Below are positions 8,409 to 16,878 of a stretch of DNA of 64,000 bases, piece by piece. The notes below the pieces were generated by a model. It made no database searches, was not told the origin of the DNA, and saw nothing but the letters and a program-made list of their open reading frames with translations. The position numbers and the translations under genes were made by a program. This stretch comes from Pseudomonadota bacterium (GTDB lineage: Bacteria > Bdellovibrionota_B > Oligoflexia > Silvanigrellales > Silvanigrellaceae), in the NCBI GenBank assembly GCA_009926615.1, contig RFOM01000006.1:1-64000 (forward strand). Reading direction: 5' to 3'. How positions within the stretch are numbered: the stretch's first letter is position 1; each line of letters starts with the position of its first letter.

Positions 8409-9362
8409 ATGTTTTTCAGAATAACTTTAGCGATGGGCGCTTTGTCAAGCTTTCCTCTGCCTGCGATAGCCGGCTCAGTCGGAAACAGTGCGTATCAAAG
8501 CAGTGCCGTATTCGACTGCGACAAGCGCGAGCGTTTCATCCAATGCACAGCTGAAATGAAACAGCATGTGTTGGACAAGTGCTATGTTGTCGTCCACTCG
8601 AAAAACAGGCCGGACTGCTCGTGGCAATCTTGCGGTGCTATGAGTGTAGTTCAGCAGCGTGCCAAAATTGTAGATTCAAATGTAATTGAATACGGCGTAA
8701 AAACTGCGATACCAGCCGAAATTGCTGCCAATCCGCCGGCAGACTGGGGGTGCGATGCGCAGAGGGCAGAGTGTTTGCCCAAGTCTCCGTCCTATGAGCG
8801 GAGTTATTACACGGTCAGAGAAGCTCTTGCACTCCGTAGCAATTCTTCGGCATCGTCCGATGCTCTTAAGCTGAGTCAAATTCCCGAAGACGTTCTTGAT
8901 GCCAACCCTTACCTTGAATGCGCGAAACGCAGCGACGAACCCGCGGCAGAGCGTTTCCATGTGCATATGAAACTTTCAAGTTCCGGCACACCTTTGGGTA
9001 CAAACAACACAGTTGCGCTGACTGTTCACCGGAATAAAGTCAAGGAAGCATGTGAGGCGCTCAAAGCCTATGACAAAAATGGAACTTGTTTCGTGACACA
9101 TATTGACGATCGGCTTCCAACAGCGTCAAACAGCGTTGCAATCGCAAACTTTAATGAGTCCAGCTTCGCATGTCCGGCTAAACCCGAAACGAGGGAGCGT
9201 TGGAATTATTCAACTGCGAAGAGAAGTTTGAACCAGACGTGCGCAAAGGAAACACAAACTCGCTCAATGCCTCAGAAACGCTCGAACGGGGCATGTGTGA
9301 GTAACGGAAGTTGGTCCCCATGGTCCGGAACATTCACCAACACGAGTTGTGTGCAGAAGTAG
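8409..9362 (+). CDS. Secreted cysteine-rich partner protein, cassette copy 1
   Basis: A 317-residue exported protein (signal peptide ending near AIAG). It contains many cysteines, including CDKRERFIQC, CYVVVHSKNRPDC and SWQSCGAMSVVQ. YYTVREALALRS is also conserved in the copy at 26106-27041. The C-terminus has an ETQTR segment and SWSPWSGTF ending in a cysteine, resembling part of a thrombospondin type-1 repeat (WSxWS). I recognise no enzyme domain. GGAGG precedes ATG 8409, and it starts 21 bases after the protease gene, so the pair is very likely co-transcribed. It may be a substrate, inhibitor, chaperone or adhesin partner of the protease; that is inference from pairing only. Confidence 0.75.
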   Translation: MFFRITLAMGALSSFPLPAIAGSVGNSAYQSSAVFDCDKRERFIQCTAEMKQHVLDKCYVVVHSKNRPDCSWQSCGAMSVVQQRAKIVDSNVIEYGVKTAIPAEIAANPPADWGCDAQRAECLPKSPSYERSYYTVREALALRSNSSASSDALKLSQIPEDVLDANPYLECAKRSDEPAAERFHVHMKLSSSGTPLGTNNTVALTVHRNKVKEACEALKAYDKNGTCFVTHIDDRLPTASNSVAIANFNESSFACPAKPETRERWNYSTAKRSLNQTCAKETQTRSMPQKRSNGACVSNGSWSPWSGTFTNTSCVQK

Positions 9363-9506
9363 AGATAGCTTTCTGGGCATCTGAGTCAGTCTCGTTTCGA
9401 GGACGTCCTTCAATTTAATATTTGTAAATTAAACCTCTGCATTCGCCGGCGAATTCTTTGGCAGGTTCGTCGGCAGTTGTGTTTCATTTTTCACGAGAGT
9501 AATAAC

Positions 9507-9527
9507 GTTTCATTACCGTTGTGAAAC
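9507..9527. repeat. Inverted repeat upstream of small repeat protein
   Basis: GTTTCA (9507-9512) and TGAAAC (9522-9527) form a six-base inverted repeat about 45 bases before the next start codon. A second GTTTCA occurs at 9481-9486. This could be a regulator site, but six-base arms are short and may be chance. Confidence 0.25.
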
Positions 9528-9569
9528 AACAACGGCTTCTGAAAAAGCACGTTTAACTCGGAGAATCTG

Positions 9570-9968
9570 ATGAAACTGACTTCTTTGGCATCCAGTCTTG
9601 CTTTATTTTTTAGCAGCTCAATTTTCAACGCGTCGGCAAACCCTGCTCAGGCAACTCCTGCGTCAGCAACTCCTGCGTCAGCAACTCCCGCGTCAGCAAC
9701 CCCCGCGGCAGCAGCCCCTGCGGCAAAGTCCGACGCAATGACCGTCGAAGGAACGGTGAAGAAGGTTGTGGCCAAAAAAATGGAAATTTACATTCTGCCG
9801 AATGACGGTGGAAAAAAGATGGAATTTTACTTTCCAAAAGATGCCCAGTTCATCAAGGCTGAAAAGGCTGTCGGTTTCGACGCTCTCAAAGAGGGCCAAA
9901 AGGTGCGGGTAACCTACACCAAAAAAGGCAAGCGCCTGAATCCTTCGAAAGCTGAAATTCTCGAATGA
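9570..9968 (+). CDS. Small secreted protein with ATPAS repeats and OB-like domain
   Basis: A 132-residue exported protein: signal peptide (about 23 residues), then an alanine/threonine/proline-rich spacer made of five ATPAS-type repeats (about residues 28-52). A C-terminal domain of about 75 residues follows, starting TVEGTVKKV. Its pattern of alternating strands and the phrase GQKVRVTYTKKGKRL resemble small periplasmic OB-fold (DUF5666-like) proteins; this is a pattern judgement. A CGGAGA ribosome site precedes ATG 9570. Its stop overlaps the start of the DUF2231 gene (ATGA), implying translational coupling and a shared function at the membrane. Function unknown. Confidence 0.7.
   Translation: MKLTSLASSLALFFSSSIFNASANPAQATPASATPASATPASATPAAAAPAAKSDAMTVEGTVKKVVAKKMEIYILPNDGGKKMEFYFPKDAQFIKAEKAVGFDALKEGQKVRVTYTKKGKRLNPSKAEILE
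9651..9725 (+). repeat. Five tandem 15-base repeats
   Basis: Five near-identical 15-base units (consensus GCAACTCCTGCGTCA) run head to tail inside the small secreted protein gene, the first two identical and later ones drifting. They encode the ATPAS spacer. Copy number may vary by slippage without breaking the frame because 15 is a multiple of three. Confidence 0.9.
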
Positions 9969-10522
9969 ACGAACTGATTCCTTCAAGGGTTGAACTTTTT
10001 CACCCTATGTTTGTCCATTTTCCGGTTGCTTTGCTGCTGGCGGGCGTTCTTGCCCGCTTGCTGCTGTTGCTTTTCGAAAACAGGGACAGGGGACATGTCT
10101 TTCGCTGGATATTTTTGTGGTGTTGGACTCTGGGCTCGCTCGGATGCATTGCTGCCTATCTGACAGGGGAAGAAGCTGAGTCTGTTGTCAACAGAATCAT
10201 TTGCGATCCCACGCTGACTCACGAACACGCAGACTTTGCACTCTACACACTCGCGTTATCGTGGGGTGCGCTTTTTGTTTCCGTTCTGCGCATGTTTTTT
10301 TCGGGCAGGCTTAAGGCAAAGCTTGAGCAGGCCGTTATGAACACCCACTCAAAATTCAAAGCCGTCATGCGCGGAATTTTGCTTGCAGAACTACTGCTGG
10401 TCGTTGCAGTCGGCGCTGTACTGGTATGGACTTCGCACTTGGGCGGCAAGCTCGTCTACACACAGGGTGCCGGATATCTGCAGACTCCCGACAATACCTG
10501 TGCAGAAGATGCATCCGAATAA
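9965..10522 (+). CDS. DUF2231 family integral membrane protein
   Basis: A 185-residue protein with about four membrane helices. The family signature HPMFVHFPVAL is at about residues 13-23, followed by long hydrophobic stretches, and the C-terminal helix ends in GGKLVYTQGAG. DUF2231 proteins are small inner-membrane proteins with conserved histidines, suspected but not proven to bind metal or heme. The start ATG overlaps the preceding stop, so it is translated with the repeat protein. It converges with radA, 38 bases away. Confidence 0.85.
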   Translation: MNELIPSRVELFHPMFVHFPVALLLAGVLARLLLLLFENRDRGHVFRWIFLWCWTLGSLGCIAAYLTGEEAESVVNRIICDPTLTHEHADFALYTLALSWGALFVSVLRMFFSGRLKAKLEQAVMNTHSKFKAVMRGILLAELLLVVAVGAVLVWTSHLGGKLVYTQGAGYLQTPDNTCAEDASE

Positions 10523-10560
10523 AATTTGAAAGCCAATACGGACAGAAGCAAATCCCAAGG

Positions 10561-11958
10561 CTAGCCGTGTCGCAGTTCGCGGATGTGTTCCACGGGATAG
10601 ATCTGCATGTCGCTGCGTGTGCTTTCGGTTTTCTGCAATTCCAGCAAAGCCTGCTTTTCCATTTGATAGCTGCGGCGCGGCATGTAGACACGATCGAATC
10701 CCAGTTTCATTGCCTCCTGAACTCGGCCAACAGGATTGGTCGTGGCGCGGATTTCTCCGCTCAAACCAACCTCGCCGAAAAAAGCAACGCGGCCCTGCCA
10801 AGGTGTTTCAATCACGCTTGAAAGCACACTTGCGGCAACCGCAAGATCGCTCGCAGGTTCACTCAGTCGCAATCCGCCTGCGACGTTGGCGTAAATGTCC
10901 AGAAGTCCGATGGACACTCCTGCGCGCCGTTCCAGAACGGCAAGAAGAATCGCAAAGCGGTTCGGATCAAGTCCTGTCACGGTTCTGCGCGGGGTGGCGA
11001 GAGTTGATTTTCCGACCAGTGACTGAATTTCAACAAGCAGGGGACGGGTGCCCTCCATGCTGACGGCAACGGCGGAGCCTTCGACACCTGCCTTGAGACT
11101 TTCAAGAAAAAGCGCACTCGGGTTTGCGACATCGGAAAGACCGTTGGCCTGCATCGAAAAAACACCCACTTCTCCGGTCGAGCCGAAGCGGTTTTTGAGG
11201 CTGCGCAAAATACGGAAGCCGGTCGCAGCATCGCCTTCCAGATGCATTACGGTGTCAACCAAGTGTTCGAGTACGCGCGGACCGGCAATTGAACCCTCTT
11301 TTGTCACGTGACCGACGATCCACGTTGTTATGCCGTGGAGTTTGGCAACGTCCATGAGGCGGGCCGTGCATTCGCGCACCTGCGTGACGCTGCCCGGACT
11401 GCTCGGATAATCGGAGTGGGCGACGGTCTGAATTGAATCCACAACGAGGACGTGCGGTTTGAGGCTCAGTGCCTGTCCGGCAATGGTTCCAAGGTCCGTT
11501 TCATTGAACAACAGGATATTCGGATGAACGGTTTTGAGACGGTCAGCGCGCAGTTTGATTTGTTCGCGGCTTTCTTCGCCGCTCGCATACAGCACGCGGT
11601 AGCCTTGTGAGGCAAGCCCAAAGAGAGCCTGAAGCAACAGCGTGGATTTGCCGACACCGGGGTCGCCGCTGATGAGCACGAGGCTCCCTTGCACCAAGCC
11701 TCCGCCAAGAACTCTGTCGAGTTCCGGCAGCCCGCAAAAGATGCGCGGAATTGTTTCCTGACGGACGTCGGTGATGGGCGTGGGCTTTTCCGGCGGACGG
11801 CTGGACTGGGTTTCTGCCCGATGGACGGTTTGTTTGTCGGTGACAATATCTTCAGAGAACGAATTCCAAGCATTGCAGTCGGGGCATTTGCCGAGCCACT
11901 TGGGTTGTTGGGAGCCGCATTGGCCGCAGACAAAAACGGTTTTTTTTGAAGATTTCAC
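10561..11958 (-). CDS. radA: DNA repair protein RadA
   Basis: A 465-residue RadA (Sms). It has an N-terminal four-cysteine zinc finger (CGQCG...CPDC at about residues 11-28), a RecA-like ATPase with Walker A GDPGVGKST, the RadA-specific KNRFGSTGEVGVF motif, and a C-terminal Lon-protease-like domain with GLSGEIR. RadA helps process recombination intermediates, driving branch migration of D-loops. Length is normal for the family. The start is a GTG at 11958, preceded by a modest AAAGG. The RNA methyltransferase gene ends 18 bases upstream on the same strand, so the two are probably co-transcribed. Confidence 0.97.
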   Translation of the reverse strand: MKSSKKTVFVCGQCGSQQPKWLGKCPDCNAWNSFSEDIVTDKQTVHRAETQSSRPPEKPTPITDVRQETIPRIFCGLPELDRVLGGGLVQGSLVLISGDPGVGKSTLLLQALFGLASQGYRVLYASGEESREQIKLRADRLKTVHPNILLFNETDLGTIAGQALSLKPHVLVVDSIQTVAHSDYPSSPGSVTQVRECTARLMDVAKLHGITTWIVGHVTKEGSIAGPRVLEHLVDTVMHLEGDAATGFRILRSLKNRFGSTGEVGVFSMQANGLSDVANPSALFLESLKAGVEGSAVAVSMEGTRPLLVEIQSLVGKSTLATPRRTVTGLDPNRFAILLAVLERRAGVSIGLLDIYANVAGGLRLSEPASDLAVAASVLSSVIETPWQGRVAFFGEVGLSGEIRATTNPVGRVQEAMKLGFDRVYMPRRSYQMEKQALLELQKTESTRSDMQIYPVEHIRELRHG

Positions 11959-11976
11959 TGATGCTGCCTTTTTTGC

Positions 11977-13383
11977 TCAGGGCTGGGCACCTGCGTACCA
12001 GAAAATTGAGATAATTTCAGCATGCATTGTGTGTGCAAAGCAATCGAACAGGGCAACGGAGTGCATGTTAAAAGAGGCATCAAGAAAAGGCTTTGTGTCG
12101 CGCGCAAAACTCGCCATATCGCAGGCAATCCAGACGACCACGCTGGGTGTCTTCTTTTTGGTCAGGGCAGTTGCAAGTGCACGGGCTGTCGGCGCGCCGA
12201 TACCGTCACGCGGCGGATCACAAAGCAGCAGGTCGGGCAATTCGTTGGCTCTGACGCGCGCTGCGATAAATTCGCGGACATCCTCGACAGTCGCCTGTCC
12301 TGCTAAAGATGGATGATTCCATTTCAGCGCATTGATTGCCGCCGAAACTCCCTCGACACACCACGTTGTGACGTGCCTGCTGTTGCCTGCGGCTTTTGCC
12401 GGCAAATCGGAAAATGCACCGGCTCCGCAGTACAGGTCCCATGCCGTCCAGCTGCGCTTGTCCGAAAGCTTTTGCAGAGCAGGAAGCTTGATCAGAGACT
12501 TGAGCTGACGGGTGATTTCGCTCCGGTAATTGTCCATGGCATTGCGGTGCGGCTGCAAAAAGCCTTGCGGGGAAATGACGAAATTCGGCAACTCCGGATG
12601 GGCAACCGGAATAAATCCTTTTGCATCAATCTGCACACCGTTCCATTGTTTCACAAACGCGTGCATGGCTTCGCGCATTTTGGCTTCGGCCATGTTTCCG
12701 CCGGCACAGCGGGAATCCTTGAGCCACAGAGTCACAGCTTCGTTGGTCAGCAGGGTTGCTTCGATTTGCAGGTCAACAAGCTGGGCAGCAGCAAACAGCT
12801 GTTGAAATTCGGGCGAGGTGAGCCGAGCATGCAATTCGGCACGAGCCCGTTCAAACTGCGGTGCGGCAATCAGGCAGCCCTCGGCACTTGTCACCGAGTG
12901 AGTGCGGCGGGCAAAAAATCCGAGTTCCTTGCCGTCGAAATGCCAGCGCACGCGCTGACGGTAGCGCGAAGTCGTTGCCTGTTCGCAGCGGAGCATGCGG
13001 CCCGCGTTTTGAATGTGTTCTGCCGGCCATTGGCCGATGCGTCGCAGGGTCTGAATGAGCCATTGTTTTTTGAGCGCAAGTTGGCCTGCAGGAGTGACGT
13101 GCTGAAGCTGACAGCCGCCGCAGTGGGCTGCGTGCCGGCAGGGCGGTTTTTGGCGCATGTCCGACTTTTTCAGGACTGAAGCAACCTGAGCCTCGGCCAT
13201 TGTACTGCTCTCTTGAATCAGTGTCGCAGTAATAACCTCGCCGCCCAATGCACCTTCAACAAAAACCACTTTTCCGTTTGCAAGCCGTCCGACACCGCGG
13301 CCGTCTGTGGCCGTGTCGTGCAGTTCGAGCTCAAAAGTCGAAGACGCATGTGGCTGAGTGTTGTTCTGCAAAAGTGTCCCCAA
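11977..13383 (-). CDS. 23S rRNA/tRNA m5U methyltransferase, RlmC/RlmD/TrmA family
   Basis: A 468-residue SAM-dependent RNA methyltransferase. An N-terminal TRAM domain (FELELHDTATDGRGVGR) is followed by the Fe-S cysteine cluster CRHAAHCGGC. The class I fold carries DLYCGAGAFS (SAM site), LLCDPPRDG, the catalytic-cysteine segment WIACDMASFARD and the terminal FAHTMHAE motif. Members methylate C5 of a uridine in 23S rRNA or tRNA. Which uridine cannot be decided from sequence alone, so no symbol is given. The apparent start is a TTG at 13383 because no ATG lies before the TRAM domain; the exact start is uncertain. Confidence 0.9.
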   Translation of the reverse strand: MGTLLQNNTQPHASSTFELELHDTATDGRGVGRLANGKVVFVEGALGGEVITATLIQESSTMAEAQVASVLKKSDMRQKPPCRHAAHCGGCQLQHVTPAGQLALKKQWLIQTLRRIGQWPAEHIQNAGRMLRCEQATTSRYRQRVRWHFDGKELGFFARRTHSVTSAEGCLIAAPQFERARAELHARLTSPEFQQLFAAAQLVDLQIEATLLTNEAVTLWLKDSRCAGGNMAEAKMREAMHAFVKQWNGVQIDAKGFIPVAHPELPNFVISPQGFLQPHRNAMDNYRSEITRQLKSLIKLPALQKLSDKRSWTAWDLYCGAGAFSDLPAKAAGNSRHVTTWCVEGVSAAINALKWNHPSLAGQATVEDVREFIAARVRANELPDLLLCDPPRDGIGAPTARALATALTKKKTPSVVVWIACDMASFARDTKPFLDASFNMHSVALFDCFAHTMHAEIISIFWYAGAQP

Positions 13384-13504
13384 TCAAGGTGCCGATCAAT
13401 CCGTCGATCAAATGACATGTGTCGCCGATGGATCGCGCACGGCCGCAGGCTGCTGTTTAAAGTATCATAGCTTGTTTTTTGTGCGGCTGCCAAACTGACC
13501 CGTT

Positions 13505-14869
13505 TCAGTAAGCATTCGGATGAATGAATCCCTTAAGGGGAGTCAGCGCGCAAATTTTGAGGTCGAGCCACAGGCTCCAGTTCTGAATATACCAAAGGTC
13601 ACACTCGATGCGCTTTTCAAGCGACGTATTGCCGCGCCAGCCGTTGATTTGTGCCCAGCCTGTGATTCCGGCTTTCACCTTGTGGCGCAGCATGTATCCG
13701 GGGAGGTTGTGGCGGAACTGGTCAACAAAATACGGCCGCTCGGGACGAGGTCCCACAACGCTCATTTCTCCCATCAGGACGTTCCAGAACTGGGGAATTT
13801 CGTCGAGACTGGTTTTACGCAAAAACGCACCGATTGGAGTGACACGGTTGTCGTCTTTGCTTGCCCACACCGGACCCGACTGGGTTTCTGCATCGACCCG
13901 CATACCGCGGAACTTGAGACAGTTGAATGTTTTGCCGTCGAGTCCCATCCGTTCCTGCCTGTAAAGAATCGGACCCGCGCTTGAAAGCCGCACCGCAAGC
14001 GCGCAGACAAGATACACGGGGCTCAGTGCCACCAGAACTGTCAGTGAAAAAATGATGTCAAACGCACGCTTCAGGACTCTGCCGTAGCTGTCGAGTGCCG
14101 AGCTGTTGAGGACAATGGCTGGAATCGAGTCGAGCTGCATAACCCGCGGCGCCAGATACTCGGGGGCCTCGAAGTCGGGAATGACAAAAACATCTGCAAG
14201 TGTGTTGCCGAGCGATTCGTAAATGATGTGAAGTTTTTCCGATTCGTTTGCCGAAGGAGCAAGAAAAACAACGTCGATATCGCCGGCAGCAAGCCGCTGC
14301 CGCACTTCTGCAAGTTCACCGATGCCGCGTTTGGAGTCGAGGACCAGAGCCCACTCATTCCTTTCGCTGATCATTGCCGCCACGCGGTCGGCCACTCTGC
14401 CTGATCCCACGACAATCGCCCGTCCGCGAGTCTGCGAACGCCTGAGATACCAGCGGTTGATTTTGCGGACTGCACTGCGTCCAAAAGCCAGCAAAACCGG
14501 CGCCATGATGAAAAACAATCCCAGCGTGACGCGGCTGAAGCGGTGATCGAAAATGAAGTAAACCGATGTGACAAAGACGACGAACGACATAAGGTGCGCG
14601 CGGCTGAGGTCAAAGGCCTCTTCCCAGACCCGCCTGCGTTCGAGACTGCGGCGGTAGACACCCAATGAAATGAACACAAATGCATATGAAAAAAACAATG
14701 CCGGCAACAGCCGCGCGTAATTGAAAAATGAATCTCCGCCTTTGGTGAGTTCGATCAGCGGCGTTTTGAAACGAATAAGATACGCGGCAATCCACGACAG
14801 GGTGACACACAGAAGGTCTGTGCCGCCGCGGAATAAGTTAAGCAGTTGTGCATGACGGTGGATCCGCAT
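13505..14869 (-). CDS. Undecaprenyl-phosphate sugar phosphotransferase, WcaJ/WbaP type
   Basis: A 454-residue membrane phosphoglycosyl transferase: four or five N-terminal membrane helices, a Rossmann-like CoA-binding-type domain (VVGSGRVADRVAA) and a C-terminal bacterial sugar transferase domain. The last carries KFRGMRVDAE, KTSLDEIPQFWNVL, MSVVGPRPERP and ITGWAQINGWRG. Such enzymes move a sugar-1-phosphate (often glucose or galactose) onto undecaprenyl phosphate and so start exopolysaccharide or O-antigen units. It sits two bases after a glycosyltransferase gene in a two-gene operon. A second, shorter initiating enzyme lies at 44063-45052. The sugar specificity is unknown. Confidence 0.92.
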   Translation of the reverse strand: MRIHRHAQLLNLFRGGTDLLCVTLSWIAAYLIRFKTPLIELTKGGDSFFNYARLLPALFFSYAFVFISLGVYRRSLERRRVWEEAFDLSRAHLMSFVVFVTSVYFIFDHRFSRVTLGLFFIMAPVLLAFGRSAVRKINRWYLRRSQTRGRAIVVGSGRVADRVAAMISERNEWALVLDSKRGIGELAEVRQRLAAGDIDVVFLAPSANESEKLHIIYESLGNTLADVFVIPDFEAPEYLAPRVMQLDSIPAIVLNSSALDSYGRVLKRAFDIIFSLTVLVALSPVYLVCALAVRLSSAGPILYRQERMGLDGKTFNCLKFRGMRVDAETQSGPVWASKDDNRVTPIGAFLRKTSLDEIPQFWNVLMGEMSVVGPRPERPYFVDQFRHNLPGYMLRHKVKAGITGWAQINGWRGNTSLEKRIECDLWYIQNWSLWLDLKICALTPLKGFIHPNAY

Positions 14870-14871
14870 TT

Positions 14872-16020
14872 TTACCTTTTCTCAAGCAGCGTCAGCACAT
14901 GGTCTGCCATATTTTCCGCAAAATGCTGATGCGAAAATGTCGCAGCGTGTGCGCGCAGCTGTTGTTCGTCGACAGTGACGGCGAGTGCACCGGCCAGAGC
15001 CTGTTTCATTGAATCGTCATTGCCGAGTTCAAAAAGCGTTCCGGTTTTGCCGTCGGCCACGGTTTCGCGGGTCCCTCCCTGACGCGGGGCAACAACCCAG
15101 CATCCCGATGCCATGGCTTCGAGCGGAACAATGCCAAAATCTTCAAGAGCAGGGAAGAGGAGGACTTTGTGGCTTGCATAGAGATCGGCCACCAACGCTT
15201 CCGTCGGGTTGATTTCGATTCTGACAAGCGGGTGTTTTTTGTATTTTGCCGCGGCCTCGTGCAACTCCTGTCCCTGACCTGCGGCCGTTACGGCAATGCC
15301 TTCAGCGACACATACATCCAGCGCGTGCAGCATGCGTTTGTAAGGAACCCAAGCTCCAAAAATAAGAACTCTTTTATCGCGCTCCGGCCGCGCACCGGCC
15401 GCAGCAAAACGCCCCAGTTCGACCGACGGATGAACCACGACAGCCGGCCTCCGGTAGTAAAGCTCACAGCGTCGGGCGACAAAATGGCTGTTGGCAATGA
15501 AAAGGTCGACACGCGCAGACGAGGTGACATCCCAGATCCGCAAACTGCGGAGCAGGAGTCGGCGCAACAATTCCAAAGGGCGACCGAATCCGGCGGGCTT
15601 TGGAAAGTAGAGATGTTCCTGATCCCATGCGTATCTCATGGGGCTGTGCACATAACAAACGTGCAGTGCAGTCGGGGGGGGGATCACTCCTTTTGCAACA
15701 CAGCTGCTGCTGCTGACCACCAAATCGTACCCTGTCAGATTGATGCTCTCGGCGGCGGTCGGCAGCAGCGGCAGCAGCGCTTTGTAATAACGGCTGACAA
15801 AAGGCATGGAGTTAAGAAAAGATTTAAAGATTTTGTGTGTTTGGTTGGTCTTGAGAACTTTTTCGGGCTCGCCCAGCATGCAATAAAGGTCGGCATCGGG
15901 AAACAAATTAAGGATTTGTTCGAGGACCCTTTCGCCGCCGCGCCGGACGAAAATCCAGTCGTGCACGACGGCCACCCTGAGCGCAGCCGTCTGTTTCGCG
16001 AGTTGCTTGACCGAACCCAT
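14872..16020 (-). CDS. GT4-family glycosyltransferase (WbaZ-like)
   Basis: A 382-residue GT-B fold glycosyltransferase. The N-terminal domain begins VAVVHDWIFVRRGGERVLEQ; the C-terminal nucleotide-sugar domain contains PALEDFGIVPLEAMASG, the usual EX7E region with both glutamates in place. It resembles WbaZ-type mannosyl or related transferases. It probably adds the second sugar to the lipid-linked sugar made by the downstream phosphoglycosyl transferase, with which it is transcribed (gap of two bases). A GGAG ribosome site precedes ATG 16020. Donor and acceptor are unknown. Confidence 0.9.
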   Translation of the reverse strand: MGSVKQLAKQTAALRVAVVHDWIFVRRGGERVLEQILNLFPDADLYCMLGEPEKVLKTNQTHKIFKSFLNSMPFVSRYYKALLPLLPTAAESINLTGYDLVVSSSSCVAKGVIPPPTALHVCYVHSPMRYAWDQEHLYFPKPAGFGRPLELLRRLLLRSLRIWDVTSSARVDLFIANSHFVARRCELYYRRPAVVVHPSVELGRFAAAGARPERDKRVLIFGAWVPYKRMLHALDVCVAEGIAVTAAGQGQELHEAAAKYKKHPLVRIEINPTEALVADLYASHKVLLFPALEDFGIVPLEAMASGCWVVAPRQGGTRETVADGKTGTLFELGNDDSMKQALAGALAVTVDEQQLRAHAATFSHQHFAENMADHVLTLLEKR

Positions 16021-16137
16021 CTACATGACTCCAAAAAAAAACGTCTGCAACGGATAGTCCTACGCAGACTCAAGAGAATCAAGTCTTGGCCGATAGATCA
16101 GGTAAGCGTTTTAATTTACTGACTGATCGGGTGAAAC

Positions 16138-16878
16138 ATGATGAACTCGCTCTTCGCTGTGCCTGTTCTTTTGGCTGCAATTGCGGTTGGATGCACGGGG
16201 GCTACCCCCGGCCAGTCAACGGTCGTGCTCAAGTCAGATGACGAACCTGCAGCCGCAGACGGCCAACAAAAGTCCGGCAACGTCAGCCAGCAGCAACAAA
16301 AAACGACCCAGCCCGCGCCGGCCAAGATCGCACTTGCCGACGTTAAGTCCTACTGCGCCGGATGCCATTCGAGCGCCAGCTCACGAAAAGATGCGTGGAC
16401 AACTGCGAGCGGCGGCGAAGAAGAATGGAAGAAAGTCGCCGTTGAGGCGAGGGATAGAGTCAGCAAAGGGACAATGCCCCCCAGTCCGGTCAGCGCCGAG
16501 GTCAAGAAAAAATTGCTGGCCTATTTTGATCAGCTGATAGCGTCAGGCGGTGCAGCGGGCAGTCCTCCCGCCGGTGATGCTGCGCCGGCCAAATTTTCGT
16601 TCGCGGATGCCTCGGCCCTGTGTGCAGGTTGTCACAGCGAGACTAAGAAGGTTCCGCTGGTGAAGATAGAAGACTGGAACAACCGGTTAAAAGTCTGCCG
16701 GTTCGAGCTTGAGGCAGCCGTCGCTACGGACCAAATGCCTCAGAACAATAAGTTGGACGCAATGGTAAAGTCCAACCTGCTGGCATTCATAAAATCGCTT
16801 GACGAGGATAATCCTGCGTGTCTCGACAAACTTAAACAAGCAGCCGGCATGAACGCTGTTGAACAGCCCGATCTTTAA
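16138..16878 (+). CDS. Cytochrome-c-like lipoprotein with two CxxCH motifs, copy 1
   Basis: A 246-residue lipoprotein (lipobox AVGC followed by TGATPG). A glutamine/proline-rich spacer is followed by two similar cytochrome-like modules, with CAGCHS at about residue 78 and CAGCHSE at about residue 161. Each module ends in a hydrophobic L-F motif (KKLLAYFDQL and KSNLLAFIKSL) and contains a methionine-proline pair (TMPP, QMPQ) that could give the axial methionine. It looks like a tandem-duplicated mono-heme cytochrome c. A paralogue with the same plan is at 46195-46902. It starts at ATG 16138 or ATG 16141. Likely an envelope electron carrier; partner unknown. It overlaps the 3' end of rqcH by four bases, tail to tail. 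Confidence 0.75.
   Translation: MMNSLFAVPVLLAAIAVGCTGATPGQSTVVLKSDDEPAAADGQQKSGNVSQQQQKTTQPAPAKIALADVKSYCAGCHSSASSRKDAWTTASGGEEEWKKVAVEARDRVSKGTMPPSPVSAEVKKKLLAYFDQLIASGGAAGSPPAGDAAPAKFSFADASALCAGCHSETKKVPLVKIEDWNNRLKVCRFELEAAVATDQMPQNNKLDAMVKSNLLAFIKSLDEDNPACLDKLKQAAGMNAVEQPDL

Noticed and set aside
9651-9725. Tandem repeats considered as a CRISPR or attachment site
   Set aside because: Units are 15 bases without spacers and encode a regular protein linker.
12313-13179. Open plus-strand frame opposite the RNA methyltransferase
   Set aside because: Cysteine-rich translation without motifs; the minus-strand gene has all family motifs.
15169-16122. Open plus-strand frame of about 950 bases antisense to the GT4 gene at 14872-16020
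   Set aside because: The minus-strand protein is a clear GT4; the antisense translation has biased composition and no motif, as expected for a shadow frame.
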